A DNA stretch of 9,868 bases from Pseudacidobacterium sp036264445 (GTDB taxonomy: Bacteria > Acidobacteriota > Terriglobia > Terriglobales > Acidobacteriaceae), in assembly GCA_036264445.1 (NCBI GenBank), contig DATAQW010000173.1, positions 1-9,868 on the forward strand, read 5' to 3'. Shown in pieces: positions 5,993 through 9,868 of the stretch. A model generated the notes under the pieces. It worked only from the letters and a program-made list of their open reading frames with translations. It made no database searches and had not been told where the DNA came from. Made by a program: the position numbers and the translations under genes. The first letter of the stretch is position 1. Each line of letters opens with the position of its first letter.

Positions 5993-8455
5993 TTAGTTCC
6001 GAAGAGGCTTACCAGTCTTAAGCGTAAAGCCGATACGCTCCTGTGTTTTTCGCTCACCGCAGAGCGAGAGAAATGCTTCGCGCTCCAGATCAAGCAAATA
6101 CTGCTCATTTACAAGAGTGCCGGGCGTAACATTCCCTCCACACATGATGCGCACCAGGTGATTTGCGATCTTTACGTCATGGTCGCTGATATACTCCGCT
6201 TGCCGCATCAGATGCACACCAAGCTTGAACGTTGCGGCAACCTGATCGCCAGGAACCGGGATCTGCGTGCGCTGTGCAGGCGCGGCATAGCCCGATTCGG
6301 ACAGGTACACTGCAGTATCGCGAGCATCAAGCAGCAAGCGCTCGCGGTTCGGTGTGACCTTGTCGGACACTTTCAGCAGGTCGAGCCCGCGCGCCTCAGC
6401 GGCCGATGTCGAAACTTTAGCCATGGCAACAGTCTCGAAACGTTGCTTCAACGACTCCTGCAATTCTCCGGAGAACGCAAATTTCAGTGGAGCATCAGCC
6501 GGATTGATGCCTGATTCAGCGGCAGCGGCATCCACTGCATGCAGCACCATCTCTTTTGTACCGCCGCCTGCAGGGATCAGCCCAACCCCAGCTTCCACCA
6601 GCCCCATATAAAGCTCAGCGTACGGCTGGCGCGCGGTTCCGTGCAGCGAAATCTCAACGCCTCCACCAAGACAAAGATTGAAAGGCGCAACCACAACCGG
6701 ACGCGGACAGAACTTGATCGAAGCTGTCATACGCTGAAAAGCCCGCACGGCGAGGTCAACCTCGTCCCACTCGCCCTCCTGCATGGCAAGCAACAACTGC
6801 ATCAGGTTGGCGCCGACGGAAAAATCGGAAGCATCGCCGCTGATCACAAATCCACGGAAGTTACGGACATGTTCGCTGTCGGGCTGAAGCGTCTGGGTAA
6901 TGAGAGAAACAATGTCGTCTCCGATGGCATTTTTCTTCGAATGCAATTCAATGCAGGCAATGCCTTCGCCAATATCAACCAGTGATGCGCCTGCATTCTT
7001 ACGGACAACCCCGTTAGCGTGCTTGAAAGTAGCAACGCTGGCCACGCCTGCCGGCTGTTCCACTGCTTTGTAAGCGCGCGCAGCAGGATCGAAGCATGCA
7101 CGTCCCTGCGATGTGTCGCTGTACCAGCTCGTTTTCCCTGATGCAAGCAGCGCTTTTGCCTGCGGGCTCACATTCTCATTGCGCGCACGCAAACGCTCAC
7201 AGCTTTGAGGCACGCCGACCGCGTCCCACATCTCAAACGGGCCAAGCTCCCAATTGAATCCAGTGCGCATGGCGCGGTCGATAGAGGCAGGATCGTCGGC
7301 GATCTCAGGCAGACAATCGGCAGCGTAGTTCCAGATGCGTGTCAGTAATGTCCATTGAAAAAGACTGGCCTTATCTTTACCGGGTCCCGAGCCGATGAGC
7401 AATTGCAACCGTTCGGCCAGCGCCTCTGCATTCTTCGCCATTTCAAGCGATGGAAACTTCGGCCGCTGTGCCGGACGATAATCGAGCGTCTTCCAGTCAA
7501 GAACCGCCCGATTATTCTTCGGATCAGGAGCATCAGGAATTTTCTTATAGAAACCCTGTCCGGTTTTGTCGCCAAGCCATTTGCGCTCCAGCATGGTCTC
7601 AATAAACGCCGGCAGTTTTGTTGCAGCTGCGTCCTCAGCCCTTGTGCTGGAGAAGTTTCTCGCCACATGCGCGAGCACGTCAATGCCAACCATGTCAGCT
7701 AATCGAAATGTTCCAGTCCGCGGCCAGCCGATGCTCGATCCGGTAAGCGCATCCACGTCCTCAATTGTGAGATCAAGCTGCTGCATGAGGTCGACTGCGG
7801 TCAACATGGCATAGACGCCGATACGATTCGCAATAAAGTTTGGCGTGTCATGCGCATAAACAATGGTCTTACCCAGACGCCGGTCAGCAAAATCAGCAAT
7901 CGCCGCTACCGGTTCAGTATCCGATTCCGGGGTCCTGATAATCTCCAGCAACCGCATATACCGCGGCGGATTGAAAAAGTGCGTGCCAAACCAGCGCCGT
8001 CGAAAATCCGCTGGCAGCTTTGATGCAATAGAAGCGACTGGCAATCCACTGGTATTAGTTGTGATAATCGCATCCGGACGCAGGTGCGACGCAATCTTTT
8101 CAAGCAGAGCACGCTTAATGCTCAAATCCTCAGTCACCGCTTCGATAATCCAGTCACAGCCCTTAAGCTGCGCCAGGTCATCTTCAAAGTTCCCCGGCGA
8201 CACGAGGCGGGCATTCGCAGCGTCATAAAATGCAGCAGGTTTTGCCTTTAGCAGCGCCTGCACAGCCTGTTTCGCAATATTGCTGCGGTCGGCCGCTCCT
8301 AATGGAACGATATCGAGCAACAGGACAGGAACTCCAGCATTTGCCAGGTGCGCGGCGATGCGCGAGCCCATAGTGCCAGCGCCCAGCACAGCACAGCGGC
8401 GCATAAGAGGAGTGGTCGCGGTCACGGCCGGCGAGGGGGCAAGAGCGGTGCTCAT
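5993..8455 (-). CDS. fadN: 3-hydroxyacyl-CoA dehydrogenase / enoyl-CoA hydratase fusion (FadN type)
   Basis: An 820-residue bifunctional enzyme that hydrates 2-enoyl-CoA and oxidises the 3-hydroxyacyl-CoA with NAD. The N-terminal dehydrogenase half shows the NAD-binding GAGTMG at 25-30 and the catalytic His159 in GTHFFNPP with Glu171. Its C-terminal helical domain extends to about 420. The crotonase half spans about 490-700. Its oxyanion-hole region is DFSVGANL (544-551). Both catalytic glutamates are present: E601 in LGGGVEIS and E621 in GLVEAGVGLIPAGGG. This domain order (dehydrogenase first) is that of B. subtilis FadN (YusL, about 789 aa) and the reverse of E. coli FadB. The C-terminal TGKPLRN is also FadN-like. 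The start is supported by AAGGAG (8466-8471) ten bases upstream. It is the first gene of the operon and reads from the divergent promoter region. Confidence 0.93.
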   Translation of the reverse strand: MSTALAPSPAVTATTPLMRRCAVLGAGTMGSRIAAHLANAGVPVLLLDIVPLGAADRSNIAKQAVQALLKAKPAAFYDAANARLVSPGNFEDDLAQLKGCDWIIEAVTEDLSIKRALLEKIASHLRPDAIITTNTSGLPVASIASKLPADFRRRWFGTHFFNPPRYMRLLEIIRTPESDTEPVAAIADFADRRLGKTIVYAHDTPNFIANRIGVYAMLTAVDLMQQLDLTIEDVDALTGSSIGWPRTGTFRLADMVGIDVLAHVARNFSSTRAEDAAATKLPAFIETMLERKWLGDKTGQGFYKKIPDAPDPKNNRAVLDWKTLDYRPAQRPKFPSLEMAKNAEALAERLQLLIGSGPGKDKASLFQWTLLTRIWNYAADCLPEIADDPASIDRAMRTGFNWELGPFEMWDAVGVPQSCERLRARNENVSPQAKALLASGKTSWYSDTSQGRACFDPAARAYKAVEQPAGVASVATFKHANGVVRKNAGASLVDIGEGIACIELHSKKNAIGDDIVSLITQTLQPDSEHVRNFRGFVISGDASDFSVGANLMQLLLAMQEGEWDEVDLAVRAFQRMTASIKFCPRPVVVAPFNLCLGGGVEISLHGTARQPYAELYMGLVEAGVGLIPAGGGTKEMVLHAVDAAAAESGINPADAPLKFAFSGELQESLKQRFETVAMAKVSTSAAEARGLDLLKVSDKVTPNRERLLLDARDTAVYLSESGYAAPAQRTQIPVPGDQVAATFKLGVHLMRQAEYISDHDVKIANHLVRIMCGGNVTPGTLVNEQYLLDLEREAFLSLCGERKTQERIGFTLKTGKPLRN

Positions 8456-8483
8456 CTGAGAGAAACTCCTTGCGTGCGGGCGC

Positions 8484-8513
8484 AGAATACTAAGGTGGTC
8501 TGTGCCGGGTCAA
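8484..8513 (-). promoter_or_regulatory. Putative promoter of the fadN operon
   Basis: On the minus strand TTGACC (8513-8508) is followed after 18 bases by TATTCT (8489-8484). Initiation near 8477 would leave a short leader of about 20 nt carrying the AAGGAG ribosome-binding site. The -35 is five of six, the -10 four of six. No match to the B. subtilis FadR box (TGAATGA inverted repeat) was seen here. Confidence 0.4.
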
Positions 8514-8520
8514 GTTTGAC
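8509..8520. repeat. 12-bp inverted repeat GTCAA-GT-TTGAC between divergent promoters
   Basis: GTCAA (8509-8513) and TTGAC (8516-8520) are perfect inverted copies around a two-base centre. They coincide with the two back-to-back -35 hexamers. The symmetry may simply reflect the two promoters, or it may be a shared operator. Confidence 0.4.
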
Positions 8521-8544
8521 ACGCTCACGTCGCGCAGTTAGCGT
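8516..8544 (+). promoter_or_regulatory. Putative promoter of the M16 peptidase gene
   Basis: A perfect TTGACA (8516-8521) is followed after 17 bases by TAGCGT (8539-8544), a weak -10 matching only TA---T. Initiation near 8551 would give a leader of about 40 nt. The -35 is separated by two bases from the oppositely oriented -35 of the fadN promoter. Confidence 0.35.
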
Positions 8545-8556
8545 CAAAATAGTTTT

Positions 8557-8577
8557 GGAAACAGATTTTTCTGTTCC
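8557..8577. repeat. Small hairpin in the leader of the M16 gene
   Basis: AACAGA (8560-8565) pairs with TCTGTT (8570-8575) around a TTTT loop. After one bulged A, GG (8557-8558) pairs with CC (8576-8577), giving an eight-pair stem. It lies 15 bases before the peptidase ATG. It could be an RNA hairpin or a DNA-binding site; neither is demonstrated. Confidence 0.25.
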
Positions 8578-8591
8578 ATCTTCGAGGTCGC

Positions 8592-9868
8592 ATGAGATTC
8601 CCTTCCGCTGTGCGTCTGCTAACTTTAGTTTTCTGCGCCGCTTTGATCGCCCAGGCACAGGATCTGTCCAGTTTTGAACAACGTGTCACAACGAAAGTGC
8701 TTCCCAACGGGCTTACTCTGATTATCTGCGAACGGCCCGAAGCGCCGGTCTTCTCCTATTTCACGATTGTTGACGCGGGCGATGCCAACGATCCAAATGA
8801 GCAGTCCGGGCTGGCGCACATGTTCGAGCACCTGGCCTTCAAAGGCACCAGAGACATCGGCACAACCGACTATGCCGCGGAAAGAGTCGCGCTCGACAAA
8901 GTGGAGCAGGCTTACGCTGCCTACGCTGCTGAAAACCGCAGACGTGTAGGCCGCGATGAGACAAAACTGAAGCAGCTTCGCGCAGCTTTTGAGCAGGCGC
9001 AGGCCGAAGCGCAGAAGTTCGTTATACCGAATCAATTTACTGAGATTGCCGAATCCAATGGCGCGGTTGGATTGAACGCGCAAACCAGTCTCGATGACAC
9101 GCAATATTTTTGGAGCATGCCCTCAAACCGCCTGGAGCTCTGGGCCTATATGGAAAGCGACCGCATCGCCAACCCGGTGCCGCGTGAGTTCTACAGGGAA
9201 CGTGATGTGGTGCTGGAAGAACGGCGCATGCGCATCGATTCAAACCCGATCGGGCGCATGGTGGAACAATTCTTGGCAACCGCCTATGTCGCGCATCCTT
9301 ACCGGCGACCTGGAGTGGGATGGTCAACCGAACTGAGCCAGATCACAGCGACTGAGGCTGAGGCCTTCCACAAAAAATATTATGTTCCGTCGAATATTGT
9401 GATTGCGGTCGTGGGTGACGTGAAGGCAGGCGAAACTATGCCGATGCTCGAGAAATATTTCAGCGCAATTCCCGCCGGGCCGAAGCCCCCAGATATAACG
9501 ACGGTCGAGCCGCCGCAAAATGCTGAGAAATCAGTAACGATTAGGGAACCAACCCAGCCGCTCTACCTTGAGGGCTATCATAGACCGGACTATCGCGATC
9601 CAGACGACGCCGTCTACGACGCGATACAGGACATCTTTTCGAATGGCCGCACATCGCGTCTCTACCGCAGCCTGGTGCGAGACCAGAAGATAGCTGCTGA
9701 AGCCGAGGGATTCAGCGGATTCCCAGGAGAAAAATATCCCGGACTCTTCGCTTTCTTTGCTGTCCCAAACCCCGGCCACACGCCAAGGGAGATGCAAACA
9801 GCGATTCACAAAGAGATTGACAGGTTGCAGACATCCGATGTCACCGACGACGAGCTGGCCATGTTCAA
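8592..9868 (+). CDS. Secreted M16 zinc peptidase (insulinase/pitrilysin family), 5' part
   Basis: The frame is open from ATG 8592 to the right edge (425 full codons), so the C-terminus is missing. Residues 1-22 form a signal peptide (RLLTLVFCAALIAQA), placing the protein in the periplasm or outside. The inverted zincin motif HMFEH (76-80) supplies two zinc-binding histidines and the catalytic E79. The third ligand is probably E210 in ERDVVLEERRMR. The first active-site domain continues through NAQTSLDDTQYFW (162-174). A second M16-type segment begins near residue 320 (PTQPLYLEGYHRPD). Between the HxxEH motif and the NAQTS segment lie about 55-60 extra, charged, helical residues (about 93-152), which explains the H76-E210 spacing of 134 instead of about 80. 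All catalytic residues are retained, so this should be an active subunit. GAGG four bases before the ATG is the likely ribosome-binding site. It is divergent from the fadN operon. Confidence 0.9.
   Translation, partial: MRFPSAVRLLTLVFCAALIAQAQDLSSFEQRVTTKVLPNGLTLIICERPEAPVFSYFTIVDAGDANDPNEQSGLAHMFEHLAFKGTRDIGTTDYAAERVALDKVEQAYAAYAAENRRRVGRDETKLKQLRAAFEQAQAEAQKFVIPNQFTEIAESNGAVGLNAQTSLDDTQYFWSMPSNRLELWAYMESDRIANPVPREFYRERDVVLEERRMRIDSNPIGRMVEQFLATAYVAHPYRRPGVGWSTELSQITATEAEAFHKKYYVPSNIVIAVVGDVKAGETMPMLEKYFSAIPAGPKPPDITTVEPPQNAEKSVTIREPTQPLYLEGYHRPDYRDPDDAVYDAIQDIFSNGRTSRLYRSLVRDQKIAAEAEGFSGFPGEKYPGLFAFFAVPNPGHTPREMQTAIHKEIDRLQTSDVTDDELAMF

Noticed and set aside
5777..6514. 245-codon open frame on the plus strand
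   Set aside because: It lies antisense to the secreted-protein gene and the 3' end of fadN, both of which have clear protein signatures. Its translation shows no domain, and its composition is that of a complementary-strand shadow.

Overview
The window looks like chromosomal DNA of a moderately GC-rich, free-living bacterium. The best guess is an acidobacterium (Terriglobia/Acidobacteriaceae). That rests on gene content: a secreted S53 (pro-kumamolisin-type) protease, a Bacillus FadN/FadA/FadE-like beta-oxidation cluster, and an M16 peptidase with a long helical insertion. No rRNA or marker gene is present, so the taxonomy is inference.

Layout: (1) 1-1530, minus: 5' part of a secreted S53 serine-carboxyl peptidase, running off the left edge before its catalytic serine. 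(2) 1531-1888: intergenic, with a good sigma70-like promoter for the protease, two perfect 12-bp palindromes and a repeated ACCGCA(A) element. (3) 1889-8455, minus: a tight five-gene block, transcribed from right to left. Its order is fadN-like (3-hydroxyacyl-CoA dehydrogenase/enoyl-CoA hydratase fusion), a small secreted protein of unknown function, a thiolase, a small one-helix membrane protein, and a long-chain acyl-CoA dehydrogenase. (4) 8456-8591: a short divergent promoter region. (5) 8592-9868, plus: 5' part of a secreted M16 zinc peptidase, running off the right edge.

The three large enzymes cover a full turn of fatty-acid beta-oxidation. FadE makes the 2-enoyl-CoA, FadN hydrates it and oxidises the hydroxyacyl-CoA, and the thiolase releases acetyl-CoA. 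Same strand and gaps of 2, 6 and 5 nt across the first four genes argue for one operon. The two small genes between the enzymes encode envelope-directed proteins with no obvious beta-oxidation role.

The most notable anomaly is in the small gene upstream of fadE. Its frame is stopped by a TAA at 3919-3921, but the same frame then encodes 45 more residues that look like the missing C-terminal half of a DUF3592-type domain. The gene is therefore broken by a nonsense mutation, affected by a sequence error, or read through. No tRNA, rRNA, CRISPR array, insertion sequence or phage gene was seen.
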